A stretch of DNA of 64,000 bases from Sulfitobacter sp. THAF37 (GCF_009363555.1 NZ_CP045372.1:372001-436000); one strand, 5' to 3'; positions 52,188 through 62,404 are shown, counted from the first letter of the stretch. Notes: generated by a model from the letters alone, not told the origin. Translations and numbers: made by a program.

Positions 52188-52640
52188 GTGACCGATACCG
52201 AAGATCCCAAAGCACCCGCGCTGCCCGCCACAGACCGGTCCCTGCCGATCGCCCTGATCCGCGCGCGCGAAAAGGTGATGGCCCCGATCCGCGACATGCT
52301 CTCCGAGACGGGCATCACCGAACAGCAATGGCGTGTCCTGCGCGTGCTGGCCGAAGGCGGCACGCTCGATGCGACCGAAGTGGCGGAACGTGCCAGCCTG
52401 CTGCAGCCCAGCCTCACCCGCATTGCGCGCAGCCTGTCAGACCGTGGCTACGTCACCCGCACCCGTGATCACGCAGACCGCCGCCGCCAGATGCTGGCGA
52501 TCACCGCCGCCGGTCAGCAGGTGATCGACGACAACCTCGCCCAGGCCCTGCAGATCGCGGAACGGGTCCGCAGATCCCTTGGGCACGAGAACTACGAACA
52601 GCTTCTGGACCTTCTGGGCGCGCTGCAGGATTTCAAATAG
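52188..52640 (+). CDS. hpaR: MarR-family homoprotocatechuate operon regulator
   Basis: The 150-residue protein matches HpaR: MAPIRDMLSETGITEQQWRVL, winged-helix LDATEVAERASLLQPSLTRI and wing TRTRDHADRRRQMLAIT. HpaR represses the meta-cleavage operon until hydroxyphenylacetate-type compounds bind. It is divergent from hpaF with palindromes between them. Start ATG 52188. Confidence 0.9.
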   Translation: MTDTEDPKAPALPATDRSLPIALIRAREKVMAPIRDMLSETGITEQQWRVLRVLAEGGTLDATEVAERASLLQPSLTRIARSLSDRGYVTRTRDHADRRRQMLAITAAGQQVIDDNLAQALQIAERVRRSLGHENYEQLLDLLGALQDFK

Positions 52641-52986
52641 CGATCAACGGCCTGCCACCGCCCCTTGCCGCGGTCGCGCCCGAACCGAGGAGTGGGCGAG
52701 TAGCGCCCGCCCCGTGGGGGCGGTTCGGGCGCTGCCAAAGCTTTGCTTTGGCAATAGGTCTTCGCTTTGAGAATAAAACATGCGCTCAAAACCGCCGTCC
52801 GCCGCATTCTCCATGAACGTCCGCTTGGCCGCTCCCCCGACCTTTGGACATGTCACCGCTCTCCAGGCTACTGTCGGCAGACCGGCTCTCGCCCTCCACG
52901 TCCGGCCCCGTCTTTCCAGTCCTGATGGCCCGCGACCTGCGGCTGACGATCACCATGCAGGACGTCAGCACACGCCTGACGGAAAC
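52641..52986. other. 346-bp non-coding stretch with branched inverted repeats
   Basis: An outer perfect 12-bp inverted repeat, GCGCCCGAACCG (52676-52687) and CGGTTCGGGCGC (52721-52732), encloses two short stems: GGGCG/CGCCC (52694-52708) and GCCCC/GGGGC (52709-52721). A further stem, TGCCAAAG (52733-52740) with CTTTGGCA (52746-52753), follows directly. The rest (52754-52986) has no recognisable gene. A 46-codon frame at 52850-52990 on the plus strand (MSPLSRLLSADRLSP...) has no ribosome site I would trust. The structured part may terminate hpaR or be a mobile repeat or structured RNA. Confidence 0.55.
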
Positions 52987-53385
52987 TTAGCCTTGTCGCT
53001 CAGTTTCCTTCACCTCGATCTCCAAGTCCGCCTCGGGGACGTTCAGGGTGGACCAGGTCGTATCCTGCGGCGGGGCGGGCGGCAGGTCGCAGGCCCGTTT
53101 GTGGATGTTCACCTTGGCGATGAAATTCGCCGAGATCGGCGCCGTCACGAACAAAAACGCGATGATCAGCAGCTCGTGCAGGGACCCTTCGCCCTGGACA
53201 AAGGAATTGATCATCGACGCCAGCAGCAACGCCCCGATGCCCACCGTGCCCACCTTGGTCGGCGCATGGAGCCGCGTCATGGAATCGTTCAGCTTCAGCA
53301 GGCCGACCGCTGCAACCAGGGCAAAGAACGCCCCGACGGCAAGGCAGAATGCCACGGCATATGTTCCGATCACTTCCAGCATCAT
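52987..53385 (-). CDS. phaG: cation/proton antiporter subunit G (PhaG/MnhG)
   Basis: The 132-residue subunit has three helices and the MnhG signature LLKLNDSMTRLHAPTKVGTVGIGALLLASM. A hydrophilic tail of about 40 residues (PPAPPQDTTWSTL) is longer than usual. Last gene of the antiporter operon, overlapping phaF as ATGA. The start used is ATG 53385; an ATG follows immediately. Confidence 0.93.
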   Translation of the reverse strand: MMLEVIGTYAVAFCLAVGAFFALVAAVGLLKLNDSMTRLHAPTKVGTVGIGALLLASMINSFVQGEGSLHELLIIAFLFVTAPISANFIAKVNIHKRACDLPPAPPQDTTWSTLNVPEADLEIEVKETERQG

Positions 53386-53669
53386 TCGATGATGTCCCCC
53401 CGCAGCACGAACCGCGCATAGGCCACCGTCGACACGAAGCCGAGCATGGCGATGATCAGCGACGCCTCGAAATAGATCGCCGTGCCCTGCGCCAGCCCCA
53501 GCAGAACGATCAATCCGATGGCATTGATCACCATGGTATCGAGCGCCAGGATACGGTCGCCCGTGGAGGGTCCGATCAGCAGCCGAACCATCGCGCCCAG
53601 CTGGCTCAGCGCGACACAGACAAACGCCCCGATCAGGCACCATTGCATCACGTCACTGGCAAGGGTCAT
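53382..53669 (-). CDS. phaF: cation/proton antiporter subunit F (PhaF/MnhF)
   Basis: The 95-residue protein has three helices with LLIGPSTGDRILALDTMVINAIGL, the MnhF family core. It is essential in related Mrp/Pha complexes for K+ or Na+/H+ exchange, though its own role is unclear. Overlaps phaE and phaG as ATGA on both sides. Confidence 0.93.
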   Translation of the reverse strand: MTLASDVMQWCLIGAFVCVALSQLGAMVRLLIGPSTGDRILALDTMVINAIGLIVLLGLAQGTAIYFEASLIIAMLGFVSTVAYARFVLRGDIIE

Positions 53670-54166
53670 GTGAAAATCTCCTTCAATCGGCGCTCGTAGC
53701 GGTGCTTGATCTCGTCCCGGACGGCGTCCGGGTCCGGCACATCCAATGCGTGGACCAGCAGGCTGTGCCCCTCGTCCGACAGGTCCGCCGACACGGTGCC
53801 CGGCGTCAGGGTGATGGTGCCCGCCAGAACCGTGATCGCCTCGGGCTGGCGCAGGTCCAGCGGGATCACCACCCAGGCCGGGCGCATGGAGGCATTGGAT
53901 TTGGTCAGCACGATCCACGCAACCTCGATGTTGGCCACGATGATGTCCCACATCACCAGCAAGCAGTAGCTCAGCATCCTGAAAGGCCTGATCCCGCCTG
54001 GCCGGTCGGGCCACCACTGCGCGGTGGCGATGGGAATGAAGATGCCCAGGAGCACGCCGAAAACGACCATCCCGGCAGAGATGTCATTCTGCAGCAGGGT
54101 CCAGACCGCGGCCAGCAACAGGGTCAGGAAAGGATGTGGCAACAGCCACCGAAAGGCGCGCATCAT
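53666..54166 (-). CDS. phaE: cation/proton antiporter subunit E (PhaE/MnhE)
   Basis: The 166-residue subunit starts with two or three helices (LLPHPFLTLLLAAVWTLL), then WDIIVANIEVAWIVL and the soluble TLTPGTVSADLSDEGHSLLVHALD. This order is the MnhE family pattern. Start at ATG 54166 or the adjacent one at 54163; the phaD stop is two bases away. Confidence 0.93.
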   Translation of the reverse strand: MMRAFRWLLPHPFLTLLLAAVWTLLQNDISAGMVVFGVLLGIFIPIATAQWWPDRPGGIRPFRMLSYCLLVMWDIIVANIEVAWIVLTKSNASMRPAWVVIPLDLRQPEAITVLAGTITLTPGTVSADLSDEGHSLLVHALDVPDPDAVRDEIKHRYERRLKEIFT

Positions 54167-54167
54167 C

Positions 54168-55841
54168 TCAATGTCCCTCCTCTTTGGTGGTGCCATGGCC
54201 CGCCGCATCCTCGCCATCAGCGGCCTTGTCGCCATAGCCGTCGTCATAGCCTTCCGGCTTGGGGCGCGTCAGCTTGCCCTGGGTGTCCAGCACGGTCGAT
54301 ACATAGTCGTCGGGGCCGAACAGCTGTGCCGCTGTCGCATCGGTATAGCGATAGATCGGCCCGGCCAGAACCGTATGCAGCACCAGCAGCGTCACCAGAC
54401 CGCCGACCGCGGCATAGGACAGCACCGGGGGCGTCAGCCCGTCGTCGCGGCGGATCGTCGCCGCGAAGTTCTCCGCGCTCTTGGTGTCTTCCGGCTCCGC
54501 CTCGTCGTCGGGCACAGAGAGGCTGCGGGCTTTCCAAAACAGCACGCTGCCCGCCCGGGCAAAGCCGACCACGGAAATCAGGCTGGACCCCAGGACCACC
54601 GCCCAGATCCAGACCACCCAGCCGCTGGCGAACCCCGCATCGAGGATCAGCAGCTTGCCCACGAAGCCCGACAGCGGCGGCAGCCCGGCCATGGCAATGG
54701 CCGCGACAAAGAACAGCGCCGCCGTCAGCGGCCCGCCCGCGATCGGCGGCTGCGCCGCCAGGTTCAGGTCTGACCGGCCCGCGCGGGCAAGGTCCGTGAT
54801 CAGGAACAGCGCCCCCGCCGCCAGTGTCGAATGGATGATGTAATACAGCGCCGCCGCAATGCCCGCAGGTGTGAACAGCGCGATGGAGACCATGACCATC
54901 CCCATCGACCCGATCACCGAAAAGGCGACCAGCCGGTCGAACTGCCGCGCCGCCAGCACGCCGACCATGCCGATGGCCAGCGACACCAGCGCCAGCGGCA
55001 TCAGCCACAGCCCGTGCAGCCCCTCGGTCGCCGCCACGTCGGGGCCAAAGATCAGCGTGTAGACCCGGATGATCGCATAGGCCCCCACCTTGGTCATGAT
55101 CGCGAACAGCGCCGCTACCGGGGCCGGCGCCTCGGCATAGCTCGACGGCAGCCAGAAATGCACCGGCACCAGCGCCGCCTTGACCGCAAAGACCAGCAGC
55201 AGCATCACCGACGCGATGCGGATGCCCACCGTTTCCTCCGCGCCGATCAGCGCGACACGTTCGGCCAGATCGGCCATGTTCAGCGTACCGGTCTGGGCAT
55301 AAAGCGCCCCCAGCGCAAACAGGAACAGCGTCGATCCCAGCAGGTTGTAGAGCACATATTGCACCCCGGCCCGCAGCCGCGCATTGCCGCCCGCGTGGAT
55401 CATCAGCCCGTAGGAGGCGATCAGCAGCACCTCGAAAAAGACAAAGAGGTTGAACAGGTCGCCGGTCAGGAAGGCCCCCATGATGCCCATCAGCTGGAAC
55501 TGGAACAGCGCGTGGAAATGTCGCCCCCTGTTGTCCCATTCGGACCCGATGGCATAAAGCAGCACGAACAGCGCCAGCACCGCGGTCAGCAGCACCATCA
55601 TCGTGCTCAGCCGGTCGGCCACCAGCACGATCCCGAAGGGCGCGGCCCAGTCGCCCAGCTGGTACAGCGTCACGGTGCCGTCGGATGCCTGCCAGGTCAG
55701 CCCGGCGGCGATCGTGATCAGCGCCAGCACCCCGGCGACGGAGAAGACCCGCTGAATGCCGATGTGATAGCGCGCGGCCAGCACGATGAACGGGGCCAGC
55801 ATCGCGGGCAGAACGACGGGGGCGATGATCCAATGGGTCAT
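54168..55841 (-). CDS. phaD: cation/proton antiporter subunit D (PhaD/MnhD)
   Basis: The 557-residue subunit belongs to the NuoN/NuoM-like proton-translocating family, with about 14 helices. FFEVLLIASYGLMIHAGG with the buried Glu, and AVKAALVPVHFWLPSSYAEAPAPVAALFA with the conserved Lys, are visible. It ends in an extra acidic tail (about 500-557) rich in Asp, Gly and His. Overlaps phaC as ATGA. Confidence 0.94.
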   Translation of the reverse strand: MTHWIIAPVVLPAMLAPFIVLAARYHIGIQRVFSVAGVLALITIAAGLTWQASDGTVTLYQLGDWAAPFGIVLVADRLSTMMVLLTAVLALFVLLYAIGSEWDNRGRHFHALFQFQLMGIMGAFLTGDLFNLFVFFEVLLIASYGLMIHAGGNARLRAGVQYVLYNLLGSTLFLFALGALYAQTGTLNMADLAERVALIGAEETVGIRIASVMLLLVFAVKAALVPVHFWLPSSYAEAPAPVAALFAIMTKVGAYAIIRVYTLIFGPDVAATEGLHGLWLMPLALVSLAIGMVGVLAARQFDRLVAFSVIGSMGMVMVSIALFTPAGIAAALYYIIHSTLAAGALFLITDLARAGRSDLNLAAQPPIAGGPLTAALFFVAAIAMAGLPPLSGFVGKLLILDAGFASGWVVWIWAVVLGSSLISVVGFARAGSVLFWKARSLSVPDDEAEPEDTKSAENFAATIRRDDGLTPPVLSYAAVGGLVTLLVLHTVLAGPIYRYTDATAAQLFGPDDYVSTVLDTQGKLTRPKPEGYDDGYGDKAADGEDAAGHGTTKEEGH

Positions 55842-56200
55842 GCCTTGTCCTCCGCCACGTCATCCGACATGCCATCGGCCGCGACCGGATCGTCCACGTG
55901 ATCGTCATCGGCACCCAGGTAGGACCCCAGCGCGATCATCACGATCACCGCCGTCATCCCGAAGGAGATCACGATGGCGGTCAGCACCAGCGCCTGCGGC
56001 AGCGGATCGGTATAGCGTTCCGCATCCGTCAGGATCGGCGGCGCGCCCAAGGTCAGCCGCCCGGAAGCGAACAGGAACACGTTGACCGCATAGGTCAGCA
56101 GCGAAATGCCCATGATCACCGGAAAGGTCCGCAGGCGCAGCACCAGGTAGAGCCCCCCGGCAGTCATCACGCCAATGGCCGAAGCAACGAGAAATTCCAT
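55838..56200 (-). CDS. phaC: cation/proton antiporter subunit C (PhaC/MnhC)
   Basis: The 120-residue NuoK-like subunit has three helices (GVMTAGGLYLVL, ISLLTYAVNVFLFASG, DPLPQALVLTAIVISFGMTAVIVMIAL) and an acidic C-terminal tail, longer than in most MnhC. It lies one base after the fused phaAB stop. Confidence 0.94.
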   Translation of the reverse strand: MEFLVASAIGVMTAGGLYLVLRLRTFPVIMGISLLTYAVNVFLFASGRLTLGAPPILTDAERYTDPLPQALVLTAIVISFGMTAVIVMIALGSYLGADDDHVDDPVAADGMSDDVAEDKA

Positions 56201-56201
56201 C

Positions 56202-59078
56202 TCACACGCCCCCTTCGAGTTTGGGATTTGTGGGATCGTCCGGATCGCGCGAGGGGTCGATGTCCATCGCGTGGTCGGTTTCGGGCATATGCGCGCGCCG
56301 CGCCAGTCGCGAGAAACTCTCCAAGGACAGCATCACCGCGCCAACCACCGCCAGGAACACGCCCAGGTCGAACAATGCCGCCGTGGCCAGCTCGAACTCA
56401 TGGAAGGGCGGGATCCGGACATAGGTGTAGTCCGAGGTCAGGAAGGGTTTGCCGACGAACCACGACCCGATGCCGGTCAGCCCCGCCACCAGCACGCCCG
56501 CGCCGATGATCCCGTGATAGGGATAGCGTTGCCGCGCGGCGGCCCAGCTGAAGCCGCTGGCCATGTACTGCATCACCACGGCGATGGACACCACCAGCCC
56601 CGCGATGAAGCCGCCGCCGGGTTCGTTGTGCCCCCGCAGGAAGATGAAGAAGCCCACCATCAGCACCACCGGCATGATCACGCGCGTCAGCACCACCATC
56701 ATCATCGGATGCATGTCGCCCGCCCGCGGCTGGTCCGGCTTGCGGTTGAGCAGCCGCGCCCGTACCGGGCCGTCCAGCAGCGTTTCGGTCAGCGCGTAGA
56801 TCAGCAGCGCCGCGATGCCAAGCACGATGATCTCGCCGAAGGTATCGAAGCCCCGGAAATCCACCAGGATCACGTTCACCACGTTGGTCCCGCCGCCCCC
56901 CTTGTAGGAGTTGGCCAGGTGGAACTCGGAAATCGGGGAGGACACCGCGTCACGCAGCAGGAAATGCCACGACATGAACGCCGCCGTCACGCCCCCCGCG
57001 ACCGCCACGGCCACATCGCGCATCCGGCGCAAGACCGTGCTTTCGATGGGCGTGCGATTCGGCAGGAAATTCAGAGCCAGCAGGAGCAGGATGATCGTCA
57101 CCACCTCGACGGTAAGCTGCGTCATGGCCAGGTCCGGCGCGCTGAACACGACAAAGCCGACCGACACCATCAGCCCCACGATCGCGATCAGGATCAGCGA
57201 CAGCAGGCGATTGCGATGCAGGAACACCAGCCCCAGCGTCGCCGCCACCAGCATGGCCCAGCCCGCGATCTCGATCGCGCCGGCGGGCTGCATGGTCCGC
57301 GTCGCGGGTCCGATCGTCCCGGTCCGCCAGGCGTGATAGCCCAGCGCCACCACCGTCACCGCCATGATGGCCGCATAGCGGGTGAAGGCCCCGTTGTGCA
57401 GCCCGTGGATCACCCGGCGTGCCAGTGACACGGCTCCGGCGATGGTCGCCTCGAAAATGGTCTTGGCCTCGGGGCGCGGGGCGGCATCCCACATCCGCAG
57501 CAACGGCTTGAACAGCGCCAGCACGATCAACCCCCCGACCACCGCCGCGACGGACAGGTAGAGCGCGGGCACCAGCCCGTGCCAGATCTTGATGTAATGC
57601 ACCTCAAGCGGCGCCACCCCCCCGATGACGGCGCGCGCCACCAGGAAAACGAAATCCTGCACCAGGAACGGCGCCACCCCGATCACCACGACCAGCACCA
57701 CCAGCAGCGCGGGCGGCGCCCACATGCCAAAGGGCGGGTCATGCGGATGCGCCGGGTAATCGTCGCGCTTTGCCCCCAGAAAGGTATGCCCGATCAGGCG
57801 GAAACAATAGGCGGCGGAAAACAACGACCCGACCAGCGCCAGCGCCGGCACCAGCCACCAGGTATCGAACAGCACCGTGTGTGTCGCCTCCTCCAGCATC
57901 ATTTCCTTGCTGAGAAACCCGTTCAGCAGCGGGATACCGGCCATCGACAGCGCCGCCACCGTGGCGATGACAAAGGTGATCGGCATCAGGTGCCGCAACC
58001 CGCCCAGCCGCCGGATGTCGCGGGTATGCGCCTCGTGATCGACGATCCCGGCGGACATGAAGAGCGCCGCCTTGAACGTCGCGTGGTTGAGAATGTGAAA
58101 CACCGCCGCCATCGCGCCAAAGGCCGTGCCGGTGCCCAGAAGCATGGTGATCAGCCCCAGGTGGCTGACGGTCGAGAACGCCAGCAGCGCCTTCAGGTCA
58201 TGCTTGAACAGCGCAATGACCGCGCCCAGCACCATCGTCACCAGCCCCGCGGTGGTCACGATCACGAACCATTCCGGCGTGCCCGACAGCACCGGCCACA
58301 TCCGCGCCATCAGGAAAATCCCCGCCTTCACCATCGTCGCGGAATGCAGATAGGCGCTGACCGGCGTGGGGGCCGCCATCGCGTGGGGCAACCAGAAATG
58401 GAACGGGAACTGCGCCGATTTGGTGAAACACCCCAGCAGGATCAGGATCAGCGCGGGCATGTACAGCGGGCTGGCCTGGATCATGTCGCGGTTTTGCAGG
58501 ATCACGCTCAGGTCGTAGCTGCCCACGATCTGGCCCAGGATCAGCATCCCCCCGATCATGGCAAGACCGCCCATCCCCGTCACCGTCAACGCCATCCGCG
58601 CGCCCTGCCGCCCTTCGGGCAGGTGCTTCCAATAGCCGATCAGCAGGAAGGAAGACAGCGACGTCAGCTCCCAGAACACCAGCAAAAGCAGGATGTTGTC
58701 GCTCAGAACGATGCCGACCATCGCCCCCTGGAACAGCAGCAGGTAGGTAAAGAATTCTCCCATGTTGTCCTTGCGCGACAGGTAGAACCGACCGTAAATG
58801 ATGATCAGCATCCCGATCCCCAGGATCAGCGCGGCAAAGAAGAAACCCAGCCCGTCCAGCATCAGGTTGACGTTCATGCCCAGCATCGGCAGCCATTCGA
58901 CCCCCACCGTCACCACCTCGCCCGCCAGCACGGCGGGCAGATTGGTCAGCAGCCCGACAAAGGCGGCAAGGGTCACGGTGAATGTCACGCCCGCACAGGC
59001 AGAGCGCCCCGCCGAATTCATCAATCCGGGCAACAGTGCACCCAGAAAGGGCAGAGCAACGATAAGAAAGAGGGACAC
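56202..59078 (-). CDS. phaAB: fused cation/proton antiporter subunits A and B (PhaAB)
   Basis: The 958-residue protein joins MnhA (NuoL-like, about 1-780) and MnhB (about 790-935, with GHNEPGGGFIAGLV), the fusion typical of the Pha complexes of alphaproteobacteria. The proton-channel residues lie in LVFWELTSLSSFLLIGYW and TKSAQFPFHFWLPHAMAAPT. The start is GTG 59078, supported by AGGAG five bases before it. Pha complexes exchange K+ or Na+ for H+ and aid pH and salt tolerance. First gene of the operon phaAB-C-D-E-F-G. Confidence 0.95.
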   Translation of the reverse strand: MSLFLIVALPFLGALLPGLMNSAGRSACAGVTFTVTLAAFVGLLTNLPAVLAGEVVTVGVEWLPMLGMNVNLMLDGLGFFFAALILGIGMLIIIYGRFYLSRKDNMGEFFTYLLLFQGAMVGIVLSDNILLLLVFWELTSLSSFLLIGYWKHLPEGRQGARMALTVTGMGGLAMIGGMLILGQIVGSYDLSVILQNRDMIQASPLYMPALILILLGCFTKSAQFPFHFWLPHAMAAPTPVSAYLHSATMVKAGIFLMARMWPVLSGTPEWFVIVTTAGLVTMVLGAVIALFKHDLKALLAFSTVSHLGLITMLLGTGTAFGAMAAVFHILNHATFKAALFMSAGIVDHEAHTRDIRRLGGLRHLMPITFVIATVAALSMAGIPLLNGFLSKEMMLEEATHTVLFDTWWLVPALALVGSLFSAAYCFRLIGHTFLGAKRDDYPAHPHDPPFGMWAPPALLVVLVVVIGVAPFLVQDFVFLVARAVIGGVAPLEVHYIKIWHGLVPALYLSVAAVVGGLIVLALFKPLLRMWDAAPRPEAKTIFEATIAGAVSLARRVIHGLHNGAFTRYAAIMAVTVVALGYHAWRTGTIGPATRTMQPAGAIEIAGWAMLVAATLGLVFLHRNRLLSLILIAIVGLMVSVGFVVFSAPDLAMTQLTVEVVTIILLLLALNFLPNRTPIESTVLRRMRDVAVAVAGGVTAAFMSWHFLLRDAVSSPISEFHLANSYKGGGGTNVVNVILVDFRGFDTFGEIIVLGIAALLIYALTETLLDGPVRARLLNRKPDQPRAGDMHPMMMVVLTRVIMPVVLMVGFFIFLRGHNEPGGGFIAGLVVSIAVVMQYMASGFSWAAARQRYPYHGIIGAGVLVAGLTGIGSWFVGKPFLTSDYTYVRIPPFHEFELATAALFDLGVFLAVVGAVMLSLESFSRLARRAHMPETDHAMDIDPSRDPDDPTNPKLEGGV

Positions 59079-59273
59079 GCGAACTCCTGATCTGTCAGCC
59101 TGTGCAGTCCCGTATTGTTGAGGGAATTTTTAAGGTTTCTCAAGGCGAACAGCAGAGAAATCGTCGCAAAACCGTGACATCTTTTGCCGCAGGTCGCGGG
59201 CGCGGACAGCAAATCCAAAGAATGTGACGCAAGGGAAGTGACCATTTGCGAAACGAAGTTCCGACCTGCGGTA

Positions 59274-59302
59274 TTGGCAGCGCCGCTTTTACTGGCTAGC
59301 TT
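59274..59302 (+). promoter_or_regulatory. possible promoter of the acyl-CoA operon
   Basis: TTGGCA (59274-59279) and TAGCTT (59297-59302) are 17 bases apart, 63 bases before the leader ATG. The 330-bp gap 59079-59408 also has to hold the divergent phaAB promoter, which I could not place. Confidence 0.4.
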
Positions 59303-59364
59303 CCACCGGGAGAGTCGCGCAACCTGAGGAGGAGGCGGCGCGGCACGCAATCTGGGAGGATATC

Positions 59365-59412
59365 ATGCGACACCAAAAGCCCACACTGCGATTCCGGCGC
59401 GCCGCATCATGA
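59365..59412 (+). CDS. 15-residue leader peptide coupled to acyl-CoA synthetase
   Basis: A short frame encodes [15 protein letters not shown] and its TGA overlaps the synthetase ATG as ATGA. A strong ribosome site (GGGAGGA, 59354-59360) lies four bases before the leader ATG. None is evident before the synthetase ATG, whose upstream sequence is GC-rich coding DNA of the leader. Translation of the leader therefore probably feeds the synthetase start. It contains no run of a single regulatory amino acid other than Arg/Lys. Confidence 0.55.
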   Translation: MRHQKPTLRFRRAAS

Positions 59413-61115
59413 CCGCCATGACCCCGGAAGAGGCGGTGCGCCACGTCGTTGCCACCGACCCCACCTTTGCGGTGGAAGAGGTCGAAATCCGTGGCATACC
59501 CTACAAGGCCTTTCGCAACGTCCCGCCCACCGTTCCCGCCCTGATGGCCGCCAGCCGCGCCAAGCAGGGGGATGGCACGCTGGAATACCTCGCCTACGAG
59601 GGCGAAAGCCTGACCTACGATGAATTCCGCATCCACGCCCACCGCATCGCCCATGCGCTGCGCGACGATCTGGGCGTGCGCCAGGGCGACCGGGTGGCCA
59701 TTGCCATGCGCAACTATCCCGAACTGCTGACCGCGATCATGGCGATCTCCTCGCTTGGGGCGACGGTGGTGTTCCTCAATGCCTGGTGGACCACGCAAGA
59801 GCTGGACTATGCCCTGCGCGACAGCGGCGCGCGGATCGTCTTTGCCGACCGGCCGAGGATCGAACGGCTCGCCCCGCTGAAAGAACCGCTGGACCTTGCA
59901 CTGATCGGCTGCCGCGACGGCGCCGGACGGGGCGACCACGACTATGCCGCGCTGTACGATGGCGCCGCCAGCGACGCGGCCCCCGAGGTCGCGATCGACA
60001 CCGACGACGACTTTGCGGTGATGTATTCCTCTGGCACCACAGGCCACCCCAAGGGCGTGGTGCAGACCCACCGGGGCGCGGTGAATGCGGTGTTCAGCTG
60101 GCTGATGCAATCGGTCGTCGCCCCGCTGGTCACGCCGCCGGAACCCGACGCGCCGGAACCGCCCCGCCCTTCGGTGCTGGTGGTCACGCCGCTGTTCCAC
60201 GTCACCGCGACCCATCCCGTCTTTCTGCTGTCGATGCCCGCCGGGGCCAAGGTCACGCTGATGTACCGCTGGGACCCGGAAGAGGCGGTGCGCCTGATCC
60301 GCGACGGCAGCGTCACCCGCTTTCTCGGGGTGCCGACGCAATCCGCCGAACTGGCCGAGGCCGCCCGGCGCATGGGCGAATCCCTGCCCACCCTCGACTA
60401 CATCGGCGCGGGCGGCGCGAAACGGCCCGCCGCACAGGTCGCCACCATCGCCGAGACGTTTCCCGAAGCGGGCGTCGCCACCGGCTGGGGCATGACCGAA
60501 ACCCAGGCGCTTGGCATCGGCATGATCGGCGACGACTACAAGGCCCGCCCCGACTGCGCGGGCAAACTGCATCCGCCGGTGCAGGAACTGCGCTTTCTCG
60601 ATGATGCGGGCAACGATGTCCCCCCCGGAACGCTGGGCGAGATCACGGTCAAGAGCCCGGCCAACATGCGCTGCTACCTCAACATGCCAGAGGCGACCGC
60701 CGAGACGATGCAGGACGGCTGGCTGCGCAGCGGCGATCTGGGCGTGATCGACGACGAAGGCTATGTCACGATCCTGGACCGCAAGAAGAACATCATCATC
60801 CGTGGCGGTGAAAACATCGCCTGCCTGGACGTGGAAGGCGCGCTCCACCGGCTGCCGCAGGTCGCCGAAGCCTGCGCCTTTTCCGTGCCGGACGAAAGGC
60901 TGGGCGAAATCGTGGGGGCCATCGTCCAACTGCGCCCGGGCGCCACGCTCGACCGCGAGGAAATGGCACGCGCGCTTGAGGGGCATCTGGCCAGCTTCAA
61001 GGTCCCTGCCCTGCTGTGGTGTCAGGACACCCCCCTGACCCGTGGCGCCACCGACAAGATCGACCGCCGCGCCCTGCGCGCGGCCTGTTTGCAACAAATG
61101 GAAGAAACCGCATGA
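59409..61115 (+). CDS. AMP-forming acyl-CoA synthetase
   Basis: The 568-residue ANL-superfamily ligase activates a carboxylic acid to its CoA thioester. The P-loop-like A3 motif is [12 protein letters not shown], the substrate-pocket GWGMTETQ (A5), LRSGDLG (A7), [14 protein letters not shown] (A8) and a catalytic Lys in [11 protein letters not shown]. The substrate is not evident. The operon downstream completes one round of beta-oxidation. The stop overlaps the next gene as ATGA. Confidence 0.92.
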   Translation: MTAMTPEEAVRHVVATDPTFAVEEVEIRGIPYKAFRNVPPTVPALMAASRAKQGDGTLEYLAYEGESLTYDEFRIHAHRIAHALRDDLGVRQGDRVAIAMRNYPELLTAIMAISSLGATVVFLNAWWTTQELDYALRDSGARIVFADRPRIERLAPLKEPLDLALIGCRDGAGRGDHDYAALYDGAASDAAPEVAIDTDDDFAVMYSSGTTGHPKGVVQTHRGAVNAVFSWLMQSVVAPLVTPPEPDAPEPPRPSVLVVTPLFHVTATHPVFLLSMPAGAKVTLMYRWDPEEAVRLIRDGSVTRFLGVPTQSAELAEAARRMGESLPTLDYIGAGGAKRPAAQVATIAETFPEAGVATGWGMTETQALGIGMIGDDYKARPDCAGKLHPPVQELRFLDDAGNDVPPGTLGEITVKSPANMRCYLNMPEATAETMQDGWLRSGDLGVIDDEGYVTILDRKKNIIIRGGENIACLDVEGALHRLPQVAEACAFSVPDERLGEIVGAIVQLRPGATLDREEMARALEGHLASFKVPALLWCQDTPLTRGATDKIDRRALRAACLQQMEETA

Positions 61116-62404
61116 CCCAACCGACAGAAGAAGAGACCGGCCAGTACATCGCAGCGGCGGGCAAGGCCGCCTGGGAGGTCCCGGACCTGCCCGACGGCAC
61201 CGCCCGGCGCAAGATCGAAACCGTGGGCATCATCGGCGCGGGCACCATGGGCGGCGGCATCGCGATGAACTTTGCCACCGCGGGATACCCGGTGAAAATC
61301 GTCGAAACAACGCAAGAGGCGCTGGACCGTGGCCTGAAGGTCGTGCGCGGCAACTACCAGCGCAGCGCCGACAAGGGCCGTTTCCCGCAGGACGAGGTCG
61401 AGGCGCGGATGGACCGCTTTGACGGTCGGCTGGCCATCGCGGATCTGGCCGACTGCGACCTGGTGATCGAAGCGGTGTTCGAGGACATGGAGCTGAAGCG
61501 CAAGATCTTTACCGAACTCGACAGCGTGATGAAGCCCGGCGCGATCCTGGCCACCAACACCTCGGCGCTGGACATCAACGAAATCGCGGGAATGACCAAG
61601 CGGCCCGAGGACGTGATCGGGCTGCATTTCTTTTCGCCCGCGAACGTCATGAAACTGCTGGAAATCGTACGCGCGCACCATACCGCCGACGATGTGGTCG
61701 CCACCTCCATGGCGCTGGCCCGCGAGATCAACAAGGTCGCGGTGCTGGTCGGCGTCTGCCCCGGCTTTGTCGGCAACCGCATCCTTTTCGCCCGTCAGAA
61801 ACAGGCCAACAAGCTGGTTGATTCCGGCGTCATGCCCTGGGACGTGGACGCGGCGCTGAACGCCTTCGGGTTCAAGATGGGCCCCTTCCAGATGAGCGAT
61901 CTGGCCGGTCTCGACATCGGCTGGTCCAAGGGCGCCAAGACCCAGAACCCGATACGCGACGCCCTGTGCGAGATGGACCGCCGCGGCCAGAAGACCGGCG
62001 CGGGGTTCTACGACTACGACGAAAACCGCCGCCCCGTGCCTTCGGACGTGACCGCGGACATCATCCGCGACATCACCGGCGCGGAACCGCGCAAGATGGA
62101 CGCCGACGACATAATCGAAATCTGCATCTATCCGATGATCAACGAGGCGGTGAAGATCCTCGAAGAGAACAAGGCCCAGCGCCCCAGCGACATCGACGTG
62201 GTCTGGCTGAACGGCTACGGCTGGCCTGCCGACAAGGGCGGCCCGATGTTCTATGGCGACATGGTCGGCGCGCAGGCGGTGCTGGACCGGATGGAGAAAC
62301 TGGGCGCGGACGACCCCGAATTCGCCCCCGCCGACACCCTGCGCAAACTGGCCGAGACAGGCGGCAAATTCACCGAGATCGACACCGGAGGGCTGAAGGT
62401 ATGA
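61112..62404 (+). CDS. 3-hydroxyacyl-CoA dehydrogenase
   Basis: The 430-residue enzyme has the NAD-binding [18 protein letters not shown] (about 38-55), the catalytic region [13 protein letters not shown] and [17 protein letters not shown] with the active His, and two C-terminal 3HCDH domains ([19 protein letters not shown] and [18 protein letters not shown]). The architecture is that of the dehydrogenase half of FadB, without the hydratase half, which is encoded by the next gene. ATGA overlaps at both ends. Confidence 0.93.
   Translation: MTQPTEEETGQYIAAAGKAAWEVPDLPDGTARRKIETVGIIGAGTMGGGIAMNFATAGYPVKIVETTQEALDRGLKVVRGNYQRSADKGRFPQDEVEARMDRFDGRLAIADLADCDLVIEAVFEDMELKRKIFTELDSVMKPGAILATNTSALDINEIAGMTKRPEDVIGLHFFSPANVMKLLEIVRAHHTADDVVATSMALAREINKVAVLVGVCPGFVGNRILFARQKQANKLVDSGVMPWDVDAALNAFGFKMGPFQMSDLAGLDIGWSKGAKTQNPIRDALCEMDRRGQKTGAGFYDYDENRRPVPSDVTADIIRDITGAEPRKMDADDIIEICIYPMINEAVKILEENKAQRPSDIDVVWLNGYGWPADKGGPMFYGDMVGAQAVLDRMEKLGADDPEFAPADTLRKLAETGGKFTEIDTGGLKV

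Noticed and set aside
52850..52990. A 46-codon plus-strand frame in the hpaR-phaG gap
   Set aside because: No ribosome site, no overlap with neighbours that would suggest coupling, and no recognisable domain. The end overlaps the phaG stop region.
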